13,479 nt of DNA from CAYLJV01 sp964554215. GTDB lineage: Archaea > Hadarchaeota > Hadarchaeia > Hadarchaeales > JAGGTB01. Positions 7,009 through 12,643 of this stretch are shown here, piece by piece. The notes beneath the pieces are model-generated. The model saw nothing but the letters and a program-made list of their open reading frames with translations, did no database searches and was not told the DNA's origin. The number at the start of each line of letters is the position of its first letter. Within the stretch, counting starts at the first letter, position 1. The stretch lies in assembly GCA_964554215.1 (NCBI GenBank), contig CAZKND010000032.1, positions 1 through 13,479 of the forward strand, written 5' to 3'. Position numbers and translations under genes: made by a program.

Positions 7009-7020
7009 ATTTTACATAAA
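7009..7020. promoter_or_regulatory. Shared TATA-like element between divergent radical SAM and GPN genes
   Basis: ATTTTACATAAA reads as TTTATGTAAAAT on the other strand. Usual spacing places starts near 6989 (-) and 7042 (+), each leaving just enough leader for the Shine-Dalgarno of its gene. A second plus-strand candidate, GCTATAAGTAA (7035-7045), lies too close to the ATG to leave the Shine-Dalgarno in the transcript. Confidence 0.35.
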
Positions 7021-7067
7021 CCCTTTACAAGAAAGCTATAAGTAAAAGCTGTAGACGAGGAAAAAAT

Positions 7068-7820
7068 ATGAATATACTAATAGTTGGCCCTGCCGGATCT
7101 GGAAAGAGTCTCCTTACGAGTAACTTTGGACAGTATCTAGAATTGAATTATTCCGTGAGATATGTAAATTTGGATTCTGGTGCAGTTCAAATTCCGTACG
7201 AACCGGACTTTGATGTCAGAGAATATTTCACTCTCGAACAGATAATGTCTCAGATGGAATTAGGTCCTAACGGAGCAACTCTAGAAGCTGTTGACCGCCT
7301 TAAGGATATAGAGATGCCTAGGTATGATGAAGATTTTGTTTTGTATGACTCTCCAGGCCAGTTAGAACCTTTCGTTTTCAGGGGAGGGGCTGATATTTTC
7401 AGTAGCTTTACTGATGGTAGTATTTATCTCGTTGATGGAACTGCTCCGCTGAATACATTCCCGAGCCAGTATTTGTATTCTTTAGCAACACAATATGCTT
7501 TGAATCAGCCAATGGTTCGGACCCTGAACAAGATCGATCTAATTGAAGAAAGGAAAATGGAAGAGCTAGAGAAAATGATGGCAGACCCTAGAATGTTCAG
7601 ACAAGTTGATGAATTTGGTATGAGGAGTCAAATGAATATAGATATTGCAGACCTTTTGATAGAAATGTATACTCCATCCAAGTTCCCCTCAATATCAGCT
7701 GAGACACAGAAGGGATTTGAAAATTTGGCCTCTTACCTATTTGAAACATTAAGGACTCATGAAAGTATAGATCCGGAATTAGATTTTGCTGAAGATCAGG
7801 GAACAGGTCCACGGAGTTAA
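7068..7820 (+). CDS. GPN-loop GTPase
   Basis: 250 residues, normal for archaeal GPN proteins. Walker A is GPAGSGKS (7-14). The diagnostic Gly-Pro-Asn insertion is in LGPNGA (65-70), the switch II motif is DSPGQLE (94-100) and the guanine-specificity motif is NKID (154-157). GPN GTPases dimerise so that each GPN loop reaches the partner's active site. The eukaryotic homologues (GPN1/2/3) are needed for assembly and nuclear import of RNA polymerase II; the archaeal role is not settled. The gene stands 184 nt upstream of the rpo7 operon and reads in the same direction, which suggests a link to polymerase assembly, though rpo7 has its own TATA box. The ATG at 7068 has CGAGG (7056-7060) 7 nt upstream. 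The C-terminus is a short acidic tail. Confidence 0.93.
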   Translation: MNILIVGPAGSGKSLLTSNFGQYLELNYSVRYVNLDSGAVQIPYEPDFDVREYFTLEQIMSQMELGPNGATLEAVDRLKDIEMPRYDEDFVLYDSPGQLEPFVFRGGADIFSSFTDGSIYLVDGTAPLNTFPSQYLYSLATQYALNQPMVRTLNKIDLIEERKMEELEKMMADPRMFRQVDEFGMRSQMNIDIADLLIEMYTPSKFPSISAETQKGFENLASYLFETLRTHESIDPELDFAEDQGTGPRS

Positions 7821-7899
7821 GCAAAAAGTACTTATTTCTTTCCGGAATTTATCAAGTAAAACCTAAATGTTAAATTAGAAATTGGTTGAAAGAAAAACG

Positions 7900-7910
7900 A
7901 AGTTTATAAA
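7900..7910 (+). promoter_or_regulatory. TATA box of the rpo7-spt4-CoA kinase operon
   Basis: AAGTTTATAAA is a good archaeal TATA match. It predicts transcription start near 7932, giving a leader of about 70 nt. The leader contains a 14-codon ORF, ATG 7968 to TGA 8010-8012, overlapping the rpo7 start codon. Confidence 0.6.
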
Positions 7911-8004
7911 GAATGAATTGTTAAAGAAGGTAGGAATTTAGACGTGTAAGTAATAGTAAAGTGATAAATGAAAGGTCAGATAAGTGAACTGGTTGGTGTG
8001 AATA

Positions 8005-8565
8005 ATGTTTGAAGTAGTAAAGATAAAGGATACGGTTAGAGTCCCTCCAGAGCGGTTTGATGATTCGAAAGAAGAAGTAGTTCGAGATATATTAAAAGAT
8101 AATTATGAGGGTTTATTTGACAATGATTTAGGAGTTATTCTAGCAATAATAGATGTGGAGAAGGTGGATGTAGGAAATGTAGTGATGGGGGAAGCAGCTA
8201 GTTTTCATAATGCAGTTTTCAAAGCTTTAGTATACAAACCTATGCTCCATGAAATCACTCCTGGTGAAGTCGTGGAGATAGTTGATTTCGGTGCTTTTGT
8301 GAGGTTGGGAGCGATGGATGGACTTGCTCATGTTTCTCAAATCACGGATGACTATATCAGTCATGATTCAAAGAAGAACGCGCTCATAGGTAAGGAGACT
8401 AATGCAAAACTCAAAGAGGGAGATCGAGTAGTTACTCGAATAGTTTCTGTAAGCATGACTAAAGGAGACCGTGGAAAAATTGGCTTAACTATGAGACAGG
8501 ACGGTTTAGGCAAATTTGAATGGATAGAAGAAGAAAGAAAAGAAGGAGGAATGGAGGAGGAATAA
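8005..8565 (+). CDS. rpo7: RNA polymerase subunit Rpo7 (RpoE', Rpb7 homologue)
   Basis: 186 residues. The N-terminal tip domain (1-80) begins MFEVVKIKDTVRVPPERF and includes NYEGLFDNDLGVILAI; the C-terminal S1/OB domain (about 82-165) has GEVVEIVDFGAFVRLGAMDGLAHVSQI written here in pieces as VVEIVDFGAFVRLG and MDGLAHVSQI. Rpo7 pairs with Rpo4 to form the stalk, which binds emerging RNA and aids promoter opening and termination. The last 20 residues are strongly charged (Glu/Lys), longer than a minimal Rpo7. The ATG at 8005 has only a weak Shine-Dalgarno (GGTG, 7995-7998). The gene is first of a tight operon: the Spt4 gene begins 1 nt after its stop. Confidence 0.96.
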   Translation: MFEVVKIKDTVRVPPERFDDSKEEVVRDILKDNYEGLFDNDLGVILAIIDVEKVDVGNVVMGEAASFHNAVFKALVYKPMLHEITPGEVVEIVDFGAFVRLGAMDGLAHVSQITDDYISHDSKKNALIGKETNAKLKEGDRVVTRIVSVSMTKGDRGKIGLTMRQDGLGKFEWIEEERKEGGMEEE

Positions 8566-8566
8566 T

Positions 8567-8752
8567 TTGTCTGAGGAAGCTTGTGAAAAATGTAATAGGA
8601 TAGTTGATGGAGATTCTTGCCCTGTATGCGGTGATTCCTCTCTTTCAGATGATTGGAGAGGATATGTGATAATACTTGATCCTGAAGATTCTCAGGTAGC
8701 GAGTCGGATGAATATAGACACTCCAGGGCGTTATGCTCTAAGGGTGCGATGA
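8567..8752 (+). CDS. spt4: Transcription elongation factor Spt4 (RpoE'')
   Basis: 61 residues, as usual for archaeal Spt4. Four zinc ligands: Cys5 and Cys8 (ACEKC) and Cys17 and Cys20 (CPVCG). The remainder, DDWRGYVIILDPEDSQVA followed by the GRYALRVR end, is the family core with the conserved W-x-G and the DPE-S-xVA strand that contacts Spt5. Spt4 forms a heterodimer with Spt5 that closes over the polymerase clamp and increases processivity. The start is TTG at 8567: no ATG is in frame before the zinc knuckle, and GGAGG (8553-8557) lies 9 nt upstream, inside the end of rpo7. The stop of rpo7 (8563-8565) is 1 nt before this TTG, so translation is probably coupled. Confidence 0.95.
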   Translation: MSEEACEKCNRIVDGDSCPVCGDSSLSDDWRGYVIILDPEDSQVASRMNIDTPGRYALRVR

Positions 8753-8753
8753 T

Positions 8754-9281
8754 TTGAAACTGCCGAAAGATAAGCGTCACTTTTTGAAAAGACCATTAGG
8801 GACTTTATTTGAAGATTCTGTTTCTGCGTTTGATTATTTGGATTCACTTGATTATGAAAGGTTAGTAACTGTGGGGGATTTTACCTCGGCTGATTTTTTG
8901 AGAAATGATTATGAGGTAGATGTTTTGATAGTTGATTTTTTGATAGAGAGGAATCCCACAAATAAAGATAAGAAAAATATTATTGAGGAATATTCTGCTC
9001 AATCTGTTGAGGTGGAAAATCCTAGAGGGCATATAACTGAGGAACTTTGGAATGTTTTTGAGGATGTGGATTGTCCTCTGAAAATATATGTGGAGGGAGA
9101 AGAAGATTTAGCCACTTTGCCTGCAGTTCTTCTTTCACCTACTGGTTCTGTGGTTGCTTATGGTCAACCAGGCGAAGGAGTTGTTTTGGTTGAAGTTGAT
9201 GAGTCGAAAAGAAAAGAGTTTAAGAGATATGTTGAGTTTTTCGAGGGTAGTCAGGATTTCCTTCAAAAATATAGTTTCTGA
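8754..9281 (+). CDS. GTP-dependent dephospho-CoA kinase (DUF359)
   Basis: 175 residues, the family length. Conserved blocks: VTVGDFTSADF (38-48), VLIVDFLIERN (57-67, with the catalytic-site Asp61), NPRGHIT (89-95), EGEEDLATLPAV (114-125) and AYGQPGEGVVLVEV (135-148). The enzyme phosphorylates the 3'-OH of dephospho-CoA using GTP, the last step of CoA synthesis in archaea; it is unrelated to bacterial CoaE. Its place after rpo7-spt4 is a conserved archaeal arrangement. The start is TTG at 8754, 1 nt after the spt4 stop (8750-8752), with AGGGTG (8741-8746) 7 nt upstream. An ATG at 8749 overlaps the stop but is out of frame. The operon probably ends at the T-run 9343-9349. Confidence 0.93.
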   Translation: MKLPKDKRHFLKRPLGTLFEDSVSAFDYLDSLDYERLVTVGDFTSADFLRNDYEVDVLIVDFLIERNPTNKDKKNIIEEYSAQSVEVENPRGHITEELWNVFEDVDCPLKIYVEGEEDLATLPAVLLSPTGSVVAYGQPGEGVVLVEVDESKRKEFKRYVEFFEGSQDFLQKYSF

Positions 9282-9342
9282 TTTAACAAAGCAGGAAATT
9301 TCCCCTAGTTTTTGGGAGTAAATTCGATACTAGAAGATTTTA

Positions 9343-9349
9343 TTTTTTT
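9343..9349 (+). terminator. T-run terminator after the rpo7 operon
   Basis: Seven T on the plus strand (within GATTTTATTTTTTTGAG), about 60 nt after the CoA kinase stop and before the rps24e TATA element. Archaeal polymerase terminates on such T-runs without needing a hairpin. Confidence 0.5.
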
Positions 9350-9370
9350 GAGTTGGGGTATTGGGGACTA

Positions 9371-9381
9371 AAGTTAAATAA
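9371..9381 (+). promoter_or_regulatory. TATA-like element of rps24e
   Basis: AAGTTAAATAA, centred about 33 nt before the ATG at 9410. Usual spacing gives a start near 9402, so the transcript would have almost no leader; this agrees with the absence of a Shine-Dalgarno before the ATG. Confidence 0.45.
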
Positions 9382-9409
9382 CTGAAATTTTAACGTTTAG
9401 CTGTTAACA

Positions 9410-9920
9410 ATGGAAATAAGATTAGAAGAGCGAGAAGATAACCCGTTAATGGAGAGAGAAGAGGTTCAATTTGAAGTAGAGCATAAGAACTCTCCTACAC
9501 CTTCAAGAGCAGAAGTGATAGAGACCTTATCGGAAAAGTTAGATAAGTCGGAAGACTTGATAGTAATAGATAAACTTGCCACTCTTCATGGTAGGCATAT
9601 TGCTTCTGGAAGTGCTCGGGTTTATGAGTCTGAAGAAAAGCTAAAGCAGCTTGAGCCAGGTTTTCTTACGGAAAGGACTGAAGAGTCTAAAGAGAAAATG
9701 GAAGAGGCTGAAGAAGAAGAGGCTGAAGAAGAAGAGGCTGAAGAAGAAGAGGCTGAAGAAGAAGAGGCTGNNNNNNNNNNNNNNNNNNNNNNNNNNNNNN
9801 NNNNNNNNNNNNNNNNNNNNNNNNNNNNNNNNNNNNNNNNNNNNNNNNNNNNNNNNNNNNNNNNNNNNNNAAGAATCAAATGATGATACTCAAGATTCAG
9901 AAGAAAGTGAGGAGGATTAG
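9410..9920 (+). CDS. rps24e: Ribosomal protein S24e with acidic tail (interrupted by assembly gap)
   Basis: Residues 1-90 are a complete S24e core: NPLMEREEVQFEVEH (11-25), SPTPSRAEVIETL (28-40), LHGRHIASGSARVYESEE (59-76) and EPGFLTER (82-89). S24e is a small-subunit protein found only in archaea and eukaryotes. After the core comes an acidic tail of AEEEE repeats that runs into 100 N. On the far side an open frame reads ESNDDTQDSEESEED and stops at TAG 9918-9920, one base before the rps27ae ATG. It has the same acidic composition, so I take it as the end of this protein. That frame differs from the left side if the gap is taken literally as 100 nt; the frames join only if the true gap is a multiple of 3. 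Without this correction the frame would stop early at 9883. Acidic S24e C-termini occur in haloarchaea. Confidence 0.88.
9707..9770 (+). repeat. 15-bp tandem repeat encoding AEEEE
   Basis: Four perfect copies of GCTGAAGAAGAAGAG (9707-9721, 9722-9736, 9737-9751, 9752-9766), then GCTG before the gap. Each copy adds Ala-Glu-Glu-Glu-Glu to the S24e tail. The copies are identical at DNA level, which points to recent expansion or slippage. The true copy number is hidden by the gap. Confidence 0.92.
9771..9870. other. Assembly gap, 100 N placeholder
   Basis: Exactly 100 N, a common placeholder for a gap of unknown size. It falls in the tandem repeat, the likely cause of the assembly break. Frame continuity of S24e requires a true length divisible by 3. 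Confidence 0.95.
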
Positions 9921-10187
9921 ATGTCAGAAGAAATTGATTTAGAAGAAAGTGAAGAGGAGACCGAAGAGGCTGAAGAAGAAGAGGTAGAGATGTCAGGAGG
10001 TTCTGAACCGTCCAATAAGGATAGAGATAAGAGCAAGAGATATGAGTTGTACGAGGAAGGAGACGAAAAGGTTGAAAGATTAAGGAAATCATGTCCGAGA
10101 TGTGGGCCTGGTATTTTTCTTGCGGACCATGGAGAAAGGTTGTCTTGCGGAAAGTGTGGTTATACTGAGTTTAAGAAAGACTCCTAG
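9921..10187 (+). CDS. rps27ae: Ribosomal protein S27ae with acidic N-terminal extension
   Basis: 88 residues. The C-terminal half is a complete S27ae: KRYELYEEGDEKVERLRKSC begins it, then CPRCG (Cys58, Cys61), GIFLADHGERLSCGKCGYTEF (written in parts: GIFLADHGERLS, CGKCGYTEF; Cys76, Cys79). The four cysteines bind zinc. S27ae sits on the small-subunit beak and is the protein fused to ubiquitin in eukaryotes. Archaeal S27ae is usually about 45-60 residues; here 30-odd extra residues precede the core, the first 23 almost all acidic. ATG 9921 follows the S24e stop directly and has GGAGG (9911-9915) 5 nt upstream, so I keep this long start. A shorter start at ATG 9990 (MSGGSEPS) has GAGGTAGAG before it and would remove most of the acidic part. 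Confidence 0.9.
   Translation: MSEEIDLEESEEETEEAEEEEVEMSGGSEPSNKDRDKSKRYELYEEGDEKVERLRKSCPRCGPGIFLADHGERLSCGKCGYTEFKKDS
9962..9983 (+). repeat. Copy of the S24e-tail DNA repeat inside rps27ae
   Basis: GAAGAGGCTGAAGAAGAAGAGG: the stretch is identical over about 22 bases to the start of the repeat tract in rps24e (from 9701). It encodes EEAEEEE in the S27ae extension. Either convergent acidic coding or a local duplication between neighbouring genes. Confidence 0.7.
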
Positions 10188-10194
10188 ATTTAAG

Positions 10195-10202
10195 TTTTTT
10201 TT
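10195..10202 (+). terminator. T-run terminator after rps27ae
   Basis: Eight consecutive T, 7 nt after the rps27ae stop and 24 nt before the stop of the convergent coiled-coil gene. Confidence 0.6.
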
Positions 10203-10226
10203 GAATAATAGGAATTATAACTGTTT

Positions 10227-11558
10227 TTAGAGGTTTTCAACCCATACTCCCAAAATAGATTTAGCTTCATCTCTAATCTCAACCGATTTTTCGTCGATTT
10301 CATCTTTCAAATTGCTTATTTTTTCATCCAATTCTTCTTCTTTCGACTCTACATCTTCCAGCTCAGATTTTTTGTCCTCGACCTTATTCTTCAATCCTTC
10401 TTTTTTCTCAAGAAGTGATGATTCTTCTTTTTCCTTTTTCAAATCTTCTATCTCTTTTTGGATATCCATGTAGTCGTCTTTTAGATTTTTCACTGTTTGC
10501 TTTTCTAAGATCTCTTCTACTTCATCTAGTCTTTTCTCCCTTTCTCTGTCGCTTAGCTTCATTTTATCTTCTAGAACATTTTCTAGCTCTTCCAATGTTC
10601 CGTTCAGTTTTTTGAGATCCTCGTCTTTTTCAAAGATAGCGGATTTAATAGAGCCATCCAGATAAATGTCAAGCCCGTCTAGTACAGCGCTGTCGACCAT
10701 GTGTTCATCTCTCTCAATCATTTTACTTAATTTTCTAAGCGGTCTGGCGAGGCTTGAAATTTTAGATTCTATTTTCTTCAACTTTTTTTCCTTTTTCTGA
10801 GAGAGTTTATCTATCCTATCGTCGATTTTTTCTAACTCTTCATAGCGTTCGCTTTTTTTAAGACTTTGAAGAGAGTTTTTCTCTTCTTCTAGATTTTCTT
10901 GGATGGATTCTTTTTCATTTTTTAAAGATTCTAGTTCTTTCTCTGATTTTTCTAAATCTGAAAGAAGCTCTTCACGTTTCTCAATCTTTTCTAACAGTTC
11001 TTCGAACTCGTCTATTTTTAGCTTTGTTTCACGAAGATCGCTGTTCAAATCTTTGGATAAAGACTGGAGATCATTTGCTAATCTGTTGAATTTGCTCATT
11101 TTTTCTCCGAATAGTGCAGAAATCTGTTCACCGTGTGAAATCTTGGCATTTTTCAATAAATTTACAGCGTCTTGTAGTTTTCTGTTAAAATTAAGCAGTT
11201 TGTCCCAGTCAATTTGATTGGGGGTTTCCATCTTTTCCAGAGCTCTCTTTATTTTGCTTGAAAATAGTTTTCTAGCTTCCTCTGCAGATTTGTATATTTT
11301 TGGATGTACTTCTTCGTCAGGTTCTGCATTTTTGAATTTTTGATTCAGGTCTCTTATTTTCTCCTGCAGTTCCGAAATCTCATTTAACAGAGGTTGAACG
11401 TCTTCTTCTATTTGATCGATTGGTTTACTTTTTTCATCTCTTAGTCTTTTTTTTACTTCTTTTACTGAAAGAGACTCTTTTTTTTGTTCATCTTTTTCTG
11501 GTTTGGTCTCCTCTTCTTCTCCCCCTAGTAGGAAATTTTTTAATTTATCGAAAACCAT
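10227..11558 (-). CDS. Coiled-coil protein of unknown function
   Basis: 443 residues, strongly charged (Lys/Glu), with no catalytic motif, Walker box, signal peptide or membrane helix that I can see, so it should not be called an SbcC/SMC ATPase. Layout: MVFDKLKNFLLGG (1-13) followed by a charged linker; a mostly helical part at about 30-150 with non-heptad sequence (KIYKSAEEARKLFSSKIKRA, 87-106; IDWDKLLNFNRKLQDAVNLL, 116-135); a long coiled coil at about 155-268; a short more hydrophobic, conserved-looking hinge SLARPLRKLSKMI (269-281) with VLDGLDIYLD (292-301); a second coiled coil at about 312-430; and the end SILGVWVENL. The two coils could fold back as an antiparallel hairpin about the 270-310 segment. 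The gene lies on the opposite strand between rps27ae and kae1, interrupting a cluster normally read in one direction, and shares its upstream spacer with kae1. Confidence 0.75.
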   Translation of the reverse strand: MVFDKLKNFLLGGEEEETKPEKDEQKKESLSVKEVKKRLRDEKSKPIDQIEEDVQPLLNEISELQEKIRDLNQKFKNAEPDEEVHPKIYKSAEEARKLFSSKIKRALEKMETPNQIDWDKLLNFNRKLQDAVNLLKNAKISHGEQISALFGEKMSKFNRLANDLQSLSKDLNSDLRETKLKIDEFEELLEKIEKREELLSDLEKSEKELESLKNEKESIQENLEEEKNSLQSLKKSERYEELEKIDDRIDKLSQKKEKKLKKIESKISSLARPLRKLSKMIERDEHMVDSAVLDGLDIYLDGSIKSAIFEKDEDLKKLNGTLEELENVLEDKMKLSDREREKRLDEVEEILEKQTVKNLKDDYMDIQKEIEDLKKEKEESSLLEKKEGLKNKVEDKKSELEDVESKEEELDEKISNLKDEIDEKSVEIRDEAKSILGVWVENL

Positions 11559-11572
11559 TGAGCACCATTTTT

Positions 11573-11583
11573 CTTATAAATGT
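11573..11583 (-). promoter_or_regulatory. TATA box of the coiled-coil gene
   Basis: Minus strand ACATTTATAAG, followed by A-rich sequence. It is centred about 20 nt from the ATG at 11558, which is short and implies a leaderless transcript. Confidence 0.45.
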
Positions 11584-11615
11584 ATTCAGTTAAAAGAAAT
11601 CCGCTCTTAGAACAG

Positions 11616-11626
11616 GAATATAAAAA
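11616..11626 (+). promoter_or_regulatory. TATA box of kae1-bud32
   Basis: GAATATAAAAA, centred about 35 nt before the kae1 ATG; the predicted start is near 11647, giving a leader of about 10 nt. No Shine-Dalgarno precedes the ATG, in agreement. Confidence 0.5.
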
Positions 11627-11655
11627 TGAGCTATCCAAATTCATAACGGTTAAAA

Positions 11656-12642
11656 ATGATATGTTTGGGTTTTGAGGGTACGGCTCATACGTTCGGAGTT
11701 GGAATCGTAACTTCGGAGGGCGATGTACTTGCGAATGAAAAGGAGGTTTACCAACCAGATGAAGGTGGTATCCACCCTAGAGAAGCAGCTCAATCACATA
11801 GCGATAATGCTAAAGAAGTGCTGGACAGAGCGGTCAGTGAAGCTGAGATAGAGCCTGAAGATATAGATTTGATTTCATTTTCTCAAGGGCCTGGTTTAGG
11901 TTCTTGTTTAAGGACTGTGGCGACATCTGCAAGAGCTTTGTCAGTTTGGTTAGGAGTTCCAATTATTGGAGTGAATCATTGTATTTCCCATATAGAGATT
12001 GGTCGATTTACGGAGAATGCAGATGACCCTGTAACTCTTTATGTAAGTGGAGGAAATACTCAGGTCATTGCTTATGATTCGTCTAGGTACAGAATTTTTG
12101 GAGAGACGCTTGATGTGGCAATTGGCAATTGTTTAGATACATTCGCGAGGAGAGTTGGAATTCCACATCCGGGGGGGCCTCGGTTGGAGGAATTAGCTAA
12201 GAAAAGCGAGAACTTGATTGATTTGCCCTATAGTGTTAAAGGGATGGATCTTTCTTTTTCCGGGCTGATGACTGAGGCTTTGAGGAGACACGAGAGCGGT
12301 GCCAGTTTAGAAGATTTAGCTTACAGTATTCAGGAAAACACTTTTGCTGCTTTGGTAGAGGTTACGGAGCGGGCTGTAGCTCATACGGAGAAAGATGAAG
12401 TTATGTTGGTCGGAGGGGTTGCGGCTAATCAAAGACTTAGAGAGATGTTGGATTTGATGAGTGGCGAACATGATGCTGATTTCTATGTTCCCCCTATGGA
12501 GTTTTGCGCTGACAATGGTGCTATGATTGCCTGGAATGGAATTTTAGCTCATGAGGCGGGAAAGAGACAAAGGATCGAAGATACGAGGATTCAGCAAAGG
12601 TGGAGGACGGATGAGATAAGAGTTCCTTGGAGGGATGACTGA
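11656..12642 (+). CDS. kae1: KEOPS subunit Kae1, tRNA t6A threonylcarbamoyltransferase
   Basis: 328 residues, full length for a stand-alone Kae1. ASKHA fold: MICLGFEGTAHTFGVGI (1-17, phosphate loop 1); GGIHPREAAQSH (37-48); SQGPGLGSCLR (76-86); the metal-binding NHCISH (107-112, His108 and His112); YVSGGNTQV (129-137); HPGGPRLEELA (171-181); LVGGVAANQRL (251-261); and CADNGAMIAW (284-293), where Asp286 completes the iron/zinc site. Kae1 transfers the threonylcarbamoyl group from TC-AMP to A37 of ANN-decoding tRNAs, with Bud32, Cgi121 and Pcc1. Here kae1 and bud32 are separate genes; in many methanogens and haloarchaea they are fused. The stop overlaps the candidate ATG of bud32. Confidence 0.97.
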   Translation: MICLGFEGTAHTFGVGIVTSEGDVLANEKEVYQPDEGGIHPREAAQSHSDNAKEVLDRAVSEAEIEPEDIDLISFSQGPGLGSCLRTVATSARALSVWLGVPIIGVNHCISHIEIGRFTENADDPVTLYVSGGNTQVIAYDSSRYRIFGETLDVAIGNCLDTFARRVGIPHPGGPRLEELAKKSENLIDLPYSVKGMDLSFSGLMTEALRRHESGASLEDLAYSIQENTFAALVEVTERAVAHTEKDEVMLVGGVAANQRLREMLDLMSGEHDADFYVPPMEFCADNGAMIAWNGILAHEAGKRQRIEDTRIQQRWRTDEIRVPWRDD

Positions 12643-12643
12643 T

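Noticed and set aside
9651..9883. Lys-rich +1 frame over the repeat, and the RIK end at 9883
   Set aside because: Frame artefacts of the repeat GAAGAAGAG and of the arbitrary 100-N gap. The S24e core fixes the true frame on the left, and composition fixes it on the right.
9622..10092. Minus-strand open frame across the gap
   Set aside because: It is the complement of the acidic repeat (poly-Ser) of rps24e and rps27ae and depends on N being open; no family resemblance.
10227..11558. Coiled-coil gene as an SMC/SbcC ATPase
   Set aside because: No Walker A, Walker B or ABC signature anywhere in the 443 residues; similarity to SMC would be coiled-coil composition only.
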